From Chitinophagaceae bacterium (lineage in GTDB: Bacteria > Bacteroidota > Bacteroidia > Chitinophagales > Chitinophagaceae): DNA of 64,000 bases. The notes under the pieces are model-generated. The model was given only the letters and a program-made list of their open reading frames with translations, ran no database searches and was not told where the DNA came from. A program made the position numbers and the translations under genes. Below are positions 15,879-25,300 of this stretch, one piece after another; the first letter of the stretch is position 1; each line of letters begins with the position of its first letter. The stretch covers positions 124,001 to 188,000 of the forward strand of contig JANPZZ010000026.1 in NCBI GenBank assembly GCA_024707305.1, in the 5' to 3' direction.

Positions 15879-16091
15879 AAGTCGTTTAAGTAGTGTGTAA
15901 ATTTAGGTGATTTTACCAGCGTAACCAATCGGAATAACAAACTGCGTAAGGGGGGCACCAATTATTGATTCGGCTCATGGCCTCCGGCACGCACATATTT
16001 GTTTTTTAAGCCCTAAAAATCATTTATTATTGACTGTATTACAATTGGTTGAAGAGCTGTTAATCGATCCGTCGAACATTTTAAATAAATT

Positions 16092-17186
16092 ATGAAAGCA
16101 TTGCTCAGAAAAAGCGGTACTGTGGGCGACAGTAAAATTCTCCTCGCGCCCATCGCGTCCGCGTATTTATGAGTCCATGGATTACCTGTTCGATGAAATT
16201 GATCGAAACAATGACAGCCTGGGTATTACTATTCCTTTTGAATGGCGCACCGGACGATTCGTTTTATTTTCAGATCAACATAAAGGTGCGGGTGACGGAG
16301 CCGATGATTTTATCAATGCTGTACCAAATTACCTCGCAGCGCTGCAATATTATGATACGCATGATTTCACACTAATCAACCTGGGCGATAATGAAGAGCT
16401 TTGGGAAAATACATTAGGACCTGTGAAAAAATTTCATGCGGCAAGTTTTGAGGCAGAACGAAAATTTGTAGATCGGGGTGCGTTTGTAAAAATTATTGGC
16501 AACCATGACCTCTTCTGGGGAAACGATCCGTTTGCATGGTGGCAGATCCGTGATATTTTCAAAAAGAATATCAAAATCTATGAAGGCGTAGTGCTGGCAA
16601 CACTTATCAATGAACGTCCTTTATATATTCGTTGCACCCATGGGCACCAGGGTGATCTGAATAGTGATGGTAACTGGTTTTCCAAATTTTTTGTTTCGCG
16701 AATATGGGCGCCTCTTCAGGGCTGGTTGCGTGTGAATCCCAACACACCAGCTTATGATAAGGAAAAAAAAAGACCCTTCATAATGAAATCATGTATGAAT
16801 GGTCTACAACACAAGGCGATGGCATCCTTATTACCGGCCATACACACCAGCCGGTATTTGCATCGCTCACACACCTTGAGCGACTGTATAAAGAACACCA
16901 GATAGCAAAGCAGGAGGGGACTGAGCTAGAGATTGCGCGACTGGAAGCAGAAATAACCAAACGCGAACGCGAATACAGTTCTGTATCCGTCGACTATGCA
17001 AAAATGAAACCTACTTATTTCAACACCGGTTGTTGTTGTTTGCCCGATGGCGATATGACGGGTATCGAAATAGAAGCGGGAATGATCCGCCTGGTAAAAT
17101 GGACATCCGTCCCCGAAGGACCGCAAAGAATGGTGTTGGAAGAAAGAGGGTTAGAAACGCTCGTACCTTCGGTACGAAATGTGTAA
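16092..17186 (+). CDS. Metallophosphoesterase, two frameshifts
   Basis: A calcineurin-like phosphoesterase of about 365 residues. Metal-binding motifs appear in order: FSDQHKG (D-x-H), LGDNEE, IGNHD, CTHGHQGD and ITGHTHQPVF. The frame breaks between the MKALLRKSGTVGDSKI start (16092) and RPRIYESMDYLFDEID (near 16145), and again near 16775 (CCC to CCCC gives KKRPLHNEIMYEW). A coiled-coil segment (about residues 280-310) precedes the last strand. The substrate is unknown. Odd: the C-terminal residues LVPSVRNV are encoded by a hairpin (CGTACC-TTC-GGTACG) resembling the REP-like elements elsewhere, and the stop lies in the first repeat word of the following array. Confidence 0.82.
17162..17183. 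repeat. REP-like hairpin at the 3' end of the phosphoesterase gene
   Basis: CGTACC (17162-17167), loop TTC, GGTACG (17171-17176), then AAATGTG. The layout matches the CGTCCC-TTC-GGGAC element at 21956 and the ACGAAATGT tail at 8859-8867. Confidence 0.55.
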
Positions 17187-17573
17187 ATATGCAAATATAA
17201 ATGTGGAAATATGTAAATGTGCAAATATGTAAATGGGGAAATGCTCGCTTTTTTCACGCGGAGTCCGCAGAGAACGAATATGTAAATGTGGAAATATGTA
17301 AATGTGGAAATGCTCGCTTTTTTCACGCAGAGTCCGCAGAGAACGAAATGTGTAAATGTGGAAATATGTAAATGTGGAAATGCTCGCTTTTTTCACGCAG
17401 AGCCCGCAGAGATCTTATTAGAGTTGAGGATACGGCGACCTTTCAATAACGTTCAGAAAAGCTAAAGGAGAAAGAACATTTTCACATTTTCCCATTTTCT
17501 CATTTCCTCATTTTCTCATTTCCTCATTTTCTCATTTCCTCATTTTCTCATTTTCTCATTTCCTCATTTTCTC
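17178..17573. repeat. 8-nt word arrays in opposed arms with three copies of a CACGCAGAG motif
   Basis: The left arm (17178-17375) is made of AAATATGT/AAATGTGG octamers and contains three copies (about 17240, 17310, 17370) of a 34-37 nt insert with CTCGC, T6, CACGCAGAGTCCGCAGAGA. A unique centre follows (about 17405-17476), then a right arm (17477-17573) of CATTTTCT and CATTTCCT octamers. The last octamer supplies the TGA of the convergent nucleotidyltransferase gene. No gene in this stretch. Confidence 0.88.
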
Positions 17574-18288
17574 ACGCAAAAAGCGCTTCGGCCACCGCCA
17601 CACTCTCCGGTCTCCCTACATCCACCCATCTCTCGTGGCTGTGCTCAAATCCCCGAATGGGTTGTGTTGCTGCCAACGACAAATATGCGTCTACCAGTGA
17701 GAATTTACCCGTTAGTTCCAATACATCAAAAAAGCGTTCATTTAAAATACTCATGCCACTGAAAGCAAGTGGTGTTGCCGTCGGGTCTTCAATTGAAATT
17801 CGTTCCTGGCCGGTTTGTAAGTTGCGCCAGCCAGTGAGTTGTTTTTTCTCATTAAATAAAAAACAACGACTGCTTTTGCGGGTACTTACTGCCAGGCTGA
17901 TCAGTGCCTTTTCTTCTTCGTGAAAGCGAAGAAACTGGGGAATATTGAGATCGGTGAGAATATCGGCGTTGAGAGTAAGGAAGTTTTCACCGTTTGCAAA
18001 ATGCGCGCGCGCCTGTAAAAGCCCACCTCCGGTTTCAAGCACCTCATTGCGTTCGTCGCTGATGATGATATTGCTGCCCCATCCTTTGTTGTTGTAAACA
18101 GCATCTTCTATCTGGTCTGGAAAGTGGTGAACGTTTACTATCACGTCATATATGCCATGCGATTGCAGGAACTCCACATTGCGTTGCAGCAAAGATTTTC
18201 CGTTTACCAGTGCAAGTGCTTTGGGATGATGGTCTGTCCAGGGTTTAAAACGCGTTCCAAGTCCCGCGCAAAAGATCATTGCTTTCAT
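17572..18288 (-). CDS. MurU-like sugar-1-phosphate nucleotidyltransferase
   Basis: 238 residues, intact. N-terminal nucleotidyltransferase signature AMIFCAGLGTRFKPWTDHHP, then PKALALVNGKSLL, and the metal-site region TLNADILTD. MurU-type enzymes convert MurNAc-1-P to UDP-MurNAc in the cell-wall recycling bypass with the kinase AmgK. Here the gene overlaps the AmgK-like gene by 4 bp (ATGA), supporting that role. The stop codon is formed by the first word of the adjacent 8-nt repeat array. Confidence 0.83.
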   Translation of the reverse strand: MKAMIFCAGLGTRFKPWTDHHPKALALVNGKSLLQRNVEFLQSHGIYDVIVNVHHFPDQIEDAVYNNKGWGSNIIISDERNEVLETGGGLLQARAHFANGENFLTLNADILTDLNIPQFLRFHEEEKALISLAVSTRKSSRCFLFNEKKQLTGWRNLQTGQERISIEDPTATPLAFSGMSILNERFFDVLELTGKFSLVDAYLSLAATQPIRGFEHSHERWVDVGRPESVAVAEALFA

Positions 18289-19754
18289 GATGGGGTTCCG
18301 GGCAGGGGGTTTTGCCAGTTACAGGCATCCTGCACGGTATGGCTCAGCTCTATTTTTACTTTAAACTTGTTTCGTAAATGCCTCGCAAGCGCATCGGCTG
18401 CAAACACACTGCGGTGCTGTCCGCCCGTACAACCAAAACTCACCATCAGGCTGTCGAAACCTCGTTTAATATAATCTTCTACTGAGATATCTACAATATC
18501 AAAAACGCTATTAAGAAATTCAGGCATACGCGTTTGATGTTCGAGAAAATCTTTTACTTCTTTATCACGACCGGTTTGCGTTTTCATACTGTCGATGCGT
18601 CCTGGATTTAGAATGCCGCGACAGTCGAAAATGAATCCACCGCCATTGCCACTGTCGTCGGTGGGCAAACCTTTTTTATAACTGAAACTGCATATCTTAA
18701 CCACCAGTGGCGTGTCTGCGGTTGCCTGTACAGGTGTAAACTGTTTGATGATCTCATCTGCCACGCAGAGGTTCAACACTTTCCTGAACTCAGGTACTGC
18801 AATCCCGAGGCTTTGTTTCTGAAAAAACTCGCGCAGATTGCGCAATGCGAGTGGAATGCTGGTAAGGAATTGTGCTTTTCTTTCAAATAAACCCCGAAAA
18901 CCATACGCACCGAGTACCTGCAACAGGCGAATCAACACATATCCATTATACTGGCTGCGGAAAATGCCACGATCCATTGAATTGGGAACCCATTTTTCAA
19001 ATGCTGTCATGTAATCTTCCAACAAACGATCTTTCCATTCTTCAGGTAAGCCGGCTCTTGCCTGCCAAAGCATACTCGCCACATCATATTGCGGCGCACC
19101 TTTCATACCGCCCTGGTAATCGATGAAGTGAACTTCATTGTCATCGGTTACCATGATGTTCCTGCTTTGGAAATCGCGGAACATAAAATATTTATATTCG
19201 GTATGCGTGAGATAATTACTCAACGCTTCAAAATCATCAATCAGTTTTTGTTTATCGTATGGCTTTCGTAATGCGTCGAGAAAGTAATATTTGAAATAAA
19301 GCAAATCGGCCATGATGGCTTGTTTGCCAAATTCTTTATTGGTAAGACATTGGGAATAATCCAATCCTTTATCGCCATTCACCTGTAGGGCCGCGAGTGA
19401 TTCAAGGCTTTTACGGAATAAATCATAAACCGGTTGGGTAAATCCTTCTGCTTCGAGTTTATTGAGAAGAGAAGTATTTCCAAAATCCTGTTGCAGGTAA
19501 TAAGCGCCATCGTCGCTTACTGCATACACCTCGGGAACAGCCAGTTTTTTGTTAGTGAATTGCCTTGAGAAATAAATAAATGATTCGTTTTCCCTGATAT
19601 TCGCACCATAAGTGCCGATTACAGATTCATTTTGGCCATACAACCGAAAATAGCGTCGTTCACTTCCTGATTGTTGTATCACATCGAGCGATACAGGCTC
19701 TTTGCCTTTCCAGGAAGTATAGAGTGATTTAATATTCTGGATAATTTCCTGCAT
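18285..19754 (-). CDS. AmgK-like sugar kinase fused to a RapZ C-terminal domain
   Basis: 489 residues, intact. Residues about 1-315 form an aminoglycoside-phosphotransferase fold: phosphate loop QQSGSERRYFRLYG, catalytic MFRDFQSRNIMV and metal-binding HFIDYQGGMKGAPQYDVASM. Such AmgK kinases phosphorylate MurNAc or GlcNAc at the anomeric position. Residues about 340-489 match the RapZ C-terminal domain (CSFSYKKGLP, FDCRGILNPGR, VSFGCTGGQHRSV), which in E. coli RapZ senses GlcN6P. The N-terminal P-loop of RapZ is absent. With the overlapping MurU gene this makes a compact amino-sugar salvage pair. Inference: the RapZ module may sense an amino-sugar phosphate. Confidence 0.88.
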   Translation of the reverse strand: MQEIIQNIKSLYTSWKGKEPVSLDVIQQSGSERRYFRLYGQNESVIGTYGANIRENESFIYFSRQFTNKKLAVPEVYAVSDDGAYYLQQDFGNTSLLNKLEAEGFTQPVYDLFRKSLESLAALQVNGDKGLDYSQCLTNKEFGKQAIMADLLYFKYYFLDALRKPYDKQKLIDDFEALSNYLTHTEYKYFMFRDFQSRNIMVTDDNEVHFIDYQGGMKGAPQYDVASMLWQARAGLPEEWKDRLLEDYMTAFEKWVPNSMDRGIFRSQYNGYVLIRLLQVLGAYGFRGLFERKAQFLTSIPLALRNLREFFQKQSLGIAVPEFRKVLNLCVADEIIKQFTPVQATADTPLVVKICSFSYKKGLPTDDSGNGGGFIFDCRGILNPGRIDSMKTQTGRDKEVKDFLEHQTRMPEFLNSVFDIVDISVEDYIKRGFDSLMVSFGCTGGQHRSVFAADALARHLRNKFKVKIELSHTVQDACNWQNPLPGTPS

Positions 19755-19822
19755 GAATGGTTTTTCTTAGCCGAACTGCTTCGGCCTTTTGGTTTAGGGT
19801 TAAGCTTTATTTTTCTAACGAC

Positions 19823-20822
19823 TTATCTGCCTCCAACAACGCTGAGCCATTCTTCCAGCACGGTCAGTTCCCTTTCTTCTACCACACCGATGGCGTGTAA
19901 TGACTGATAAGCGGCGAGCAAATCATCTTTAATGGATCCACGTCCTACTGCTCCAGCAACAGCTTTCAACGATTTTTTCTGCATGTAGATACATGGGCAC
20001 TTCGCTTTCGAAATCTTTGAAGTAGTCATGCTCGTTTCTTTTCTGCACCACGGTGGCTTTCAAAAAACCGAGACGATAATTATGTTGCCACAAAATCGGC
20101 TGTGCAATAATTCCACGCAGTATATCTGTAAAACGAAAAGTTACAAATGATGGCAGGAACAACAAAGGGAATAGTTCTTTATGAAAAGCTGTATTCTGGG
20201 AGTTAAACGGCGTTACCGTTCCTTTTTCCAGCACCACAGGATCGCGGTCAATGAAATTGCAGGGTTCATTCGAAGTAAGTCTGTAAATAGCGTCCACATC
20301 GGGATCTTCATTAGCAAGGCCCTGCCAGATACCTACGCGGGCGGGGAGTGCCTGCGGTTGCCAGGTAAGTTTTTCTCGGCTGTCGGAAAGATTGCGCAGC
20401 GGAAGTCCTCGTGGCCAGATGCGTTGTTCACTGAAATGATGATAAATATTTACCCAGCCAAGATCAGCAGTTGAAGTTGTGAACGCACCTTCGAACGAAG
20501 GGAATGACCAATCCTGGTAAGGGATGTTGTCGTCGTCGGTATCAATGATGATGTCGGCCCCCTGCTGGATGGCATATACGTAACCCATCATTTTACGGCC
20601 GTAATGATTATAAGGAATCAGGGAAGCCAGGGGAGCATTTAAGTCGATTTGATCTTCAACGCCAAGGTATACGCATCCATCCTGGTGCCAGTTGGCGGGT
20701 GTTTTCCGGTCGCCCACTACTACCAGCTGGTAATCTTCGCGCGCGGCAAACGCACGCACAGCTTCGGTGGGCGGAAATATACTTGTGATAACGATAAACT
20801 TCTTCAGAGGTCGTTTTTCCAT
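19823..20822 (-). CDS. STELLO-type glycosyltransferase (DUF288), one frameshift
   Basis: About 333 residues. Starts MEKRPLKKFIVITSIFPPTE, with a DxD-like motif in ADIIIDTDDDNIPY (near residue 95) and the STELLO hallmark GWVNIYHHFSEQRIWPRGLP. The frame breaks near 19960 (HAEKIVES|VAGAVGRGS); one base fewer restores a C-terminal helix ending LEEWLSVVGGR. STELLO proteins in plants act near cellulose synthase; the bacterial role is unknown. Its start overlaps the preceding gene by 19 bp. Confidence 0.83.
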
Positions 20823-21740
20823 TTTGACAGTTTGACGGGGTGCAAAAATAAATGCCCCGGAGGGAAATGATTGGTTAAATGTTGCAGCGAGCGATCATGT
20901 TCGGTTTCCAACGCTGCGATTTCTTCGGGTGCCCACAATGCTTTGCCCTGCAATTTCAGTTCTTTCTCTTCCTGGATCTTTTTTTGAAGTTAATAGCAAG
21001 GCCGTAGGAATTGCTATTTCTACAAAGAGACCGGCCGCACCCATGATGCCGCAATAGCGGCAAAAATCGCGCACCGTATCCCGGGTAATCACGAGGATAT
21101 CCGAATAGGATCCGGCAATGGGGTAGGGTAATTCTATTTTCGATCCGTTCCGGAATTTCTTCCATTTATAGCGAAAATGAAACTGTTTGAAAAGCCAGAA
21201 CTGCCAGGCCTTCTTCCCACGCGGAGCCCGTTTTCCAAAGATGGCGTCTTTTGTAAGCGGCTGCACCTTCACGCCATTGGCTTCAAAGCGGGCAACTGCT
21301 TCTTCGCGCGATGGTAATTCGCGGATTATTTCAGCACCTTTCCGGTTGCCGAAAAAGTCCACGCCTTTAAAACCATGCCACCAGCCATAGTCGTGCTCAG
21401 GGCCAAAACGAATAAACTCGGGAATGAAATCGGCGCCCGGTGCCAGCCCCATCGCTTCCGCCACATTGTTTTCATTAATGGAGGGATTCAAAATACAGTC
21501 GTCGCCAATAAAAATATAATGACTGAATTTTTCATCAAAAAACCGGTGAAAGCCCTGCGCGAAGTAAGACTGGAAATAATGGGAACTCTCATAAACCGGT
21601 ATCACATCCGCCCGGTCGCCATCATAAAACGGCACAAGGAATCGGATATTCCGAAACCGCGGCGCATATAATTTCTCCAAAACAGGGATATTCTTATCAT
21701 AACGATGGTTAAAAACAATAACCAGGCAGGCGTTTGACAT
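20804..21740 (-). CDS. Putative glycosyltransferase-like protein coupled to the STELLO gene, one frameshift
   Basis: About 312 residues. The N terminus (MSNACLVIVFNHRYDKNIPV) and the motif YIFIGDDCILNPS look like a GT-A fold with an acidic metal site, but I recognise no named family. The frame breaks in the A run near 20985; one A fewer gives TSKKIQEEKELKLQGKALW and an ending HLFLHPVKLSKWKNDL at 20804, inside the start of the STELLO gene. A TACTTTTG promoter lies 4 bp upstream of the ATG. Probably makes part of a cell-surface glycan with its partner. Confidence 0.7.
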
Positions 21741-21744
21741 GGGG

Positions 21745-21752
21745 CAAAAGTA
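21745..21752 (-). promoter_or_regulatory. Predicted -7 box (TACTTTTG) for the STELLO pair
   Basis: Exact TAnnTTTG on the minus strand, 4 bp from ATG 21740. The 7-nt repeat block starts about 11 bp further upstream. Confidence 0.55.
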
Positions 21753-21840
21753 AGAGAAGAAGTTCGATGATCGAAGATCGATGTCCGATGTCCGATGACC
21801 GATGACCGATGTCCGATGATCGATGATCGATGGTCGATGA

Positions 21841-21911
21841 CCAATGTATGTTTCAAAGTGGTGATTGCCGCTTTTGCAATTGGAAGGGGTAAGCTACACT
21901 TCCGAACTTCC
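21841..21911 (+). other. Core element B (two potential stem-loops)
   Basis: Same scaffold as cores A and C (ATGTTTCAAAGTG, TGCAATTGG, AGGGGTA). Stem 1 is ATTGC (21864-21868) with GCAAT (21876-21880). Stem 2 is GGAAG (21882-21886) with CTTCC (21899-21903). Stem sequences differ from A and C while pairing is kept. Confidence 0.5.
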
Positions 21912-21955
21912 TCGATCATCGACCATCGAACATCGGTCATCGATTCCTCATATAT

Positions 21956-22021
21956 CGTCCCTTCGGGACTCAAAATAAAGCGGTATTCGGTTGCTACAGA
22001 TATTCCGTCCCTCCGGGACGG
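21956..22021. repeat. REP-like hairpin pair
   Basis: GTCCC-TTC-GGGAC (21957-21969) and, 35 bp on, CCGTCCC-TCC-GGGACGG (22005-22021). Two related short hairpins at close spacing resemble BIME-type repetitive extragenic palindromes. No REP-associated transposase is in the window. Confidence 0.65.
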
Positions 22022-22258
22022 CTAGCCATCCACCAAAAACATCAATCATCGCCCATCAATCATCGCCCATCGACCATCGATCATCGACCATCGATCATCG
22101 ACCATCGATCATCGACCATCGATCATCGACCATCGATCATCGACCATCGATCATCGACCATCGGTGATGCCCCATCCCCCATCCACCATCTTTCATCCAC
22201 CATCCTCCATCCCCCATCTTCCATCCCCCATCTTCCATCCCCCATCTCCTAACACTTG

Positions 22259-22287
22259 TTTGTCTCCCTCCTAATTCATTATTTTTG
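22259..22287 (+). promoter_or_regulatory. Predicted promoter of icmF (TTTG, then TATTTTTG)
   Basis: TTTG at 22259-22262 and TATTTTTG at 22280-22287 are separated by 17 bp, fitting a Bacteroidota -33/-7 pair. ATG 22310 lies 22 bp downstream. Unlike the ispG and LpxL promoters, the -33 element survives here because the repeat block ends at 22247. Confidence 0.6.
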
Positions 22288-22309
22288 CCGTTCAGCTTAC
22301 ACAATCAAT

Positions 22310-25300
22310 ATGGCATATACTCCGGGTAATAAGGTTAGGATCGTAACGGCAGCTTCTTTGTTTGATGGACATGATGCAGCAATCAACATCATGCGGCGGA
22401 TCATGCAAAGCAAGGGTGCAGAGATCATTCACCTGGGACATAACCGCTCAGTAAAGGAAATTGTAGAAACGGCCATTGAGGAAGATGTGCAGGGTATTGC
22501 TGTAACCAGCTACCAGGGCGGACATATCGAATTTTTCAAATATATGAAAGACCTGCTCCAGGAAAATGGATGCGGGCATATCAAAATATTTGGCGGCGGC
22601 GGCGGTACCATTTTGCCAGAAGAAATTGAAATACTACACCAGTACGGTATTACCCGTATCTATTCTCCCGACGATGGCCGGAAAATGGGTCTGGAAGGAA
22701 TGATTGAAGACGTAATCCGCCAGTGTGATATCGCTTTGAATGGAAATGGCAACTTTAACACACCGCTGCAACTGGGCGAAGCGCGCGACGTTCGTAAAAT
22801 TGCCCGCCTGATCACGAATGCTGAAAACGGGCTGGAAGTAAACCCTGCCGCCCCGGCAAAAACAATTCCTGTACTGGGTATTACAGGTACCGGTGGTGCA
22901 GGGAAATCGTCTGTAACAGATGAAATCGTGCGCCGCTATCTGCAACAATTTTCCGATAAAACCATTGCGGTTATTTCAGTCGATCCATCGAAGAAGAAAA
23001 CCGGTGGTGCCTTGCTCGGCGACCGGATCCGCATGAATGCTATTTCGCACCCGCGAGCTTATATGCGCAGTCTCGCAACCCGCGACGACAATACAGCACT
23101 GAGCTCACACGTAAGTGATGCAATCGCTATTTGCAAATCCGAAAACTATGACCTGGTGATTCTTGAATCGGCAGGTGTGGGACAAAGCGATGCGTCCATT
23201 CTCGATTTTTGTGACGTAAGCATGTATGTGATGACGCCTGAATATGGTGCCGCATCGCAACTGGAAAAAATAAACATGCTTGATTATGCAGATGTTGTTT
23301 GTATCAACAAGTTTGATAAAGCCGGTGCGCTGGACGCGCTTGCTGATGTGCGCAAGCAATACAAGCGCAACCATGGATTGTGGACGGCGCAGGACAATGA
23401 TCTGCCCGTAATTGGGACCGTCGCAAGCAAATTCAACGATGAAGGGGTAAACCGACTTTGCGATATTCTTTTTAAACGTATTGAAGAAAAAACCGGTGTT
23501 GTATTTGGTGAATTTTCCTTCGGTGAAACAGCGAAACTTTCACAATCGGTGATTCCTGCGGCACGGGTGCGCTATCTCAGCGAAATTACTGCGCAGGTGC
23601 GCGAATATGCCAACCAGGTAGACGAGCAGGCACAAATAGCCAGCCGCCTCTACCAGTTGCATGGTGCACTGGAAGCTGTGGGCGACAAAGACGGCTCAAC
23701 CGCGGCGACACTTCAAAAATTAATTGATGAAAACTGGGAATTACTCAACCCGGTAAGCAGAAAGCTGGTTCAACACTGGCCTGAAAAGAAAAAGGAATAC
23801 GAAAAGGACGCATACGAATACACGGTACGCGAAAAAGTGATCAGTCAGCCGATGTATACGCGAAGCCTGAGCGGCACGCGGATACCAAAGGTGTTGTTAC
23901 CGACATATAAGGACTGGGGCGATCTTTTTACGCTGGCAGTCGCAGGAAAATGTGCCCGGTCATTTTCCTTTCACCGCAGGTGTATTCCCATTAAAACGTG
24001 AAGGCGAAGACCCAACGCGTATGTTTGCTGGTGAAGGTGCACCTGAGCGTACCAATAAACGTTTCCACTACGTGAGTATGGGCCAACCGGCAAAGCGCCT
24101 GAGTACCGCTTTTGATAGTGTGACTTTATATGGCGAAAGACCCAGATCATCGCCCTGATATTTATGGGAAAATTGGCAACAGCGGTGTAAGTGTGGCTAC
24201 AATTGATGATGCGAAGAAATTATACAGTGGTTTTGATCTCTGCGATCCGAAAACATCTGTTTCCATGACCATTAATGGTCCTGCACCCATATTACTCGCA
24301 TTTTTTATGAATGCTGCCATCGACCAGCAATGTGAAAAGAAAATTACAGCGCTCGGATTATGGGATGAAGTGGAGAAAAAAACGCGCTGCAAAATTTGCT
24401 GATACGCCTGCACCTGTTTACATGAATCATCTTTTTCCCGGTGCACTGCCCGAAGGAAATGATGGCCTCGGACTTCGTTTGCTGGGAATGAGTGGTGCGG
24501 AAGTATTACCTCCAGATATTTACGAATCGTGCAGGGCTGCAGCCTTGCAGCAGGTGCGCGGAACCGTTCAGGCAGATATTCTCAAAGAAGACCAGGCGCA
24601 GAATACCTGCATCTTCAGTACTGAATTTGCGTTGAAGTTGATGGGTGATGTACAGGAATATTTTATTGAACAAAACGTACGTAATTTTTACAGCGTAAGT
24701 ATCAGCGGTTATCATATTGCGGAAGCGGGTGCCAATCCTATTACGCAACTTGCATTTACGCTGGCCAACGGATTTACTTATGTAGAATATTACCTGAGCC
24801 GCGGCATGAAGGTGGATGATTTTGCGCCGAACCTTTCTTTCTTCTTCAGCAATGGAATGGATCCTGAATACAGTGTAATCGGTCGTGTGGCAAGACGTAT
24901 CTGGGCCAAAGCCATGAAGTTTAAATACAAAGCGAATAAGCGCAGCCAGATGTTGAAATATCATATTCAGACTTCCGGCCGAAGCCTGCACGCACAGGAA
25001 ATTGATTTTAACGATATACGCACCACGCTTCAGGCATTGTATGCGATTTACGACAACTGTAATTCACTGCATACAAATGCTTATGATGAGGCGATTACAA
25101 CGCCCACCGAGGAAAGTGTACGCCGTGCAATGGCAATCCAGCTCATCATCAACCGCGAGTTGGGGACGGCTAAAACGGAGAATTTTATCCAGGGAAGTTT
25201 TGCAATTGAAGAATTGACAAACCTGGTGGAAGAAGCAGTGATGGCTGAATTTGACCGCATCACTGAAAGGGGTGGTGTATTAGGTGCGATGGAACGCATG

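Larger units (their letters stand above)
21763..22247. repeat. Composite repeat block: 7-nt arrays, core element B and a REP-like pair
   Basis: Fills the space between two divergent promoters. In order: GATG-type heptamers (21763-21840), core B (21841-21911), CATCGAN heptamers (21912-21944), two REP-like hairpins (21956-21970 and 22005-22021), a long regular CATCGAC/CATCGAT array (22026-22164), then CCATCCC/CCATCTT heptamers (22168-22247). No gene is present in these 485 bp. Confidence 0.88.

Noticed and set aside
19769-19786. Hairpin AGCCGAA-CTGC-TTCGGCC as a terminator after the STELLO gene
   Set aside because: Only a 6-7 bp stem, and no T run on the strand that would need termination (minus). 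Too weak to call.
22026-22164. Possible CRISPR array (regular short repeats)
   Set aside because: Unit is only 7 nt (14-nt dimer), there are no unique spacers of constant length and no cas genes in the window.
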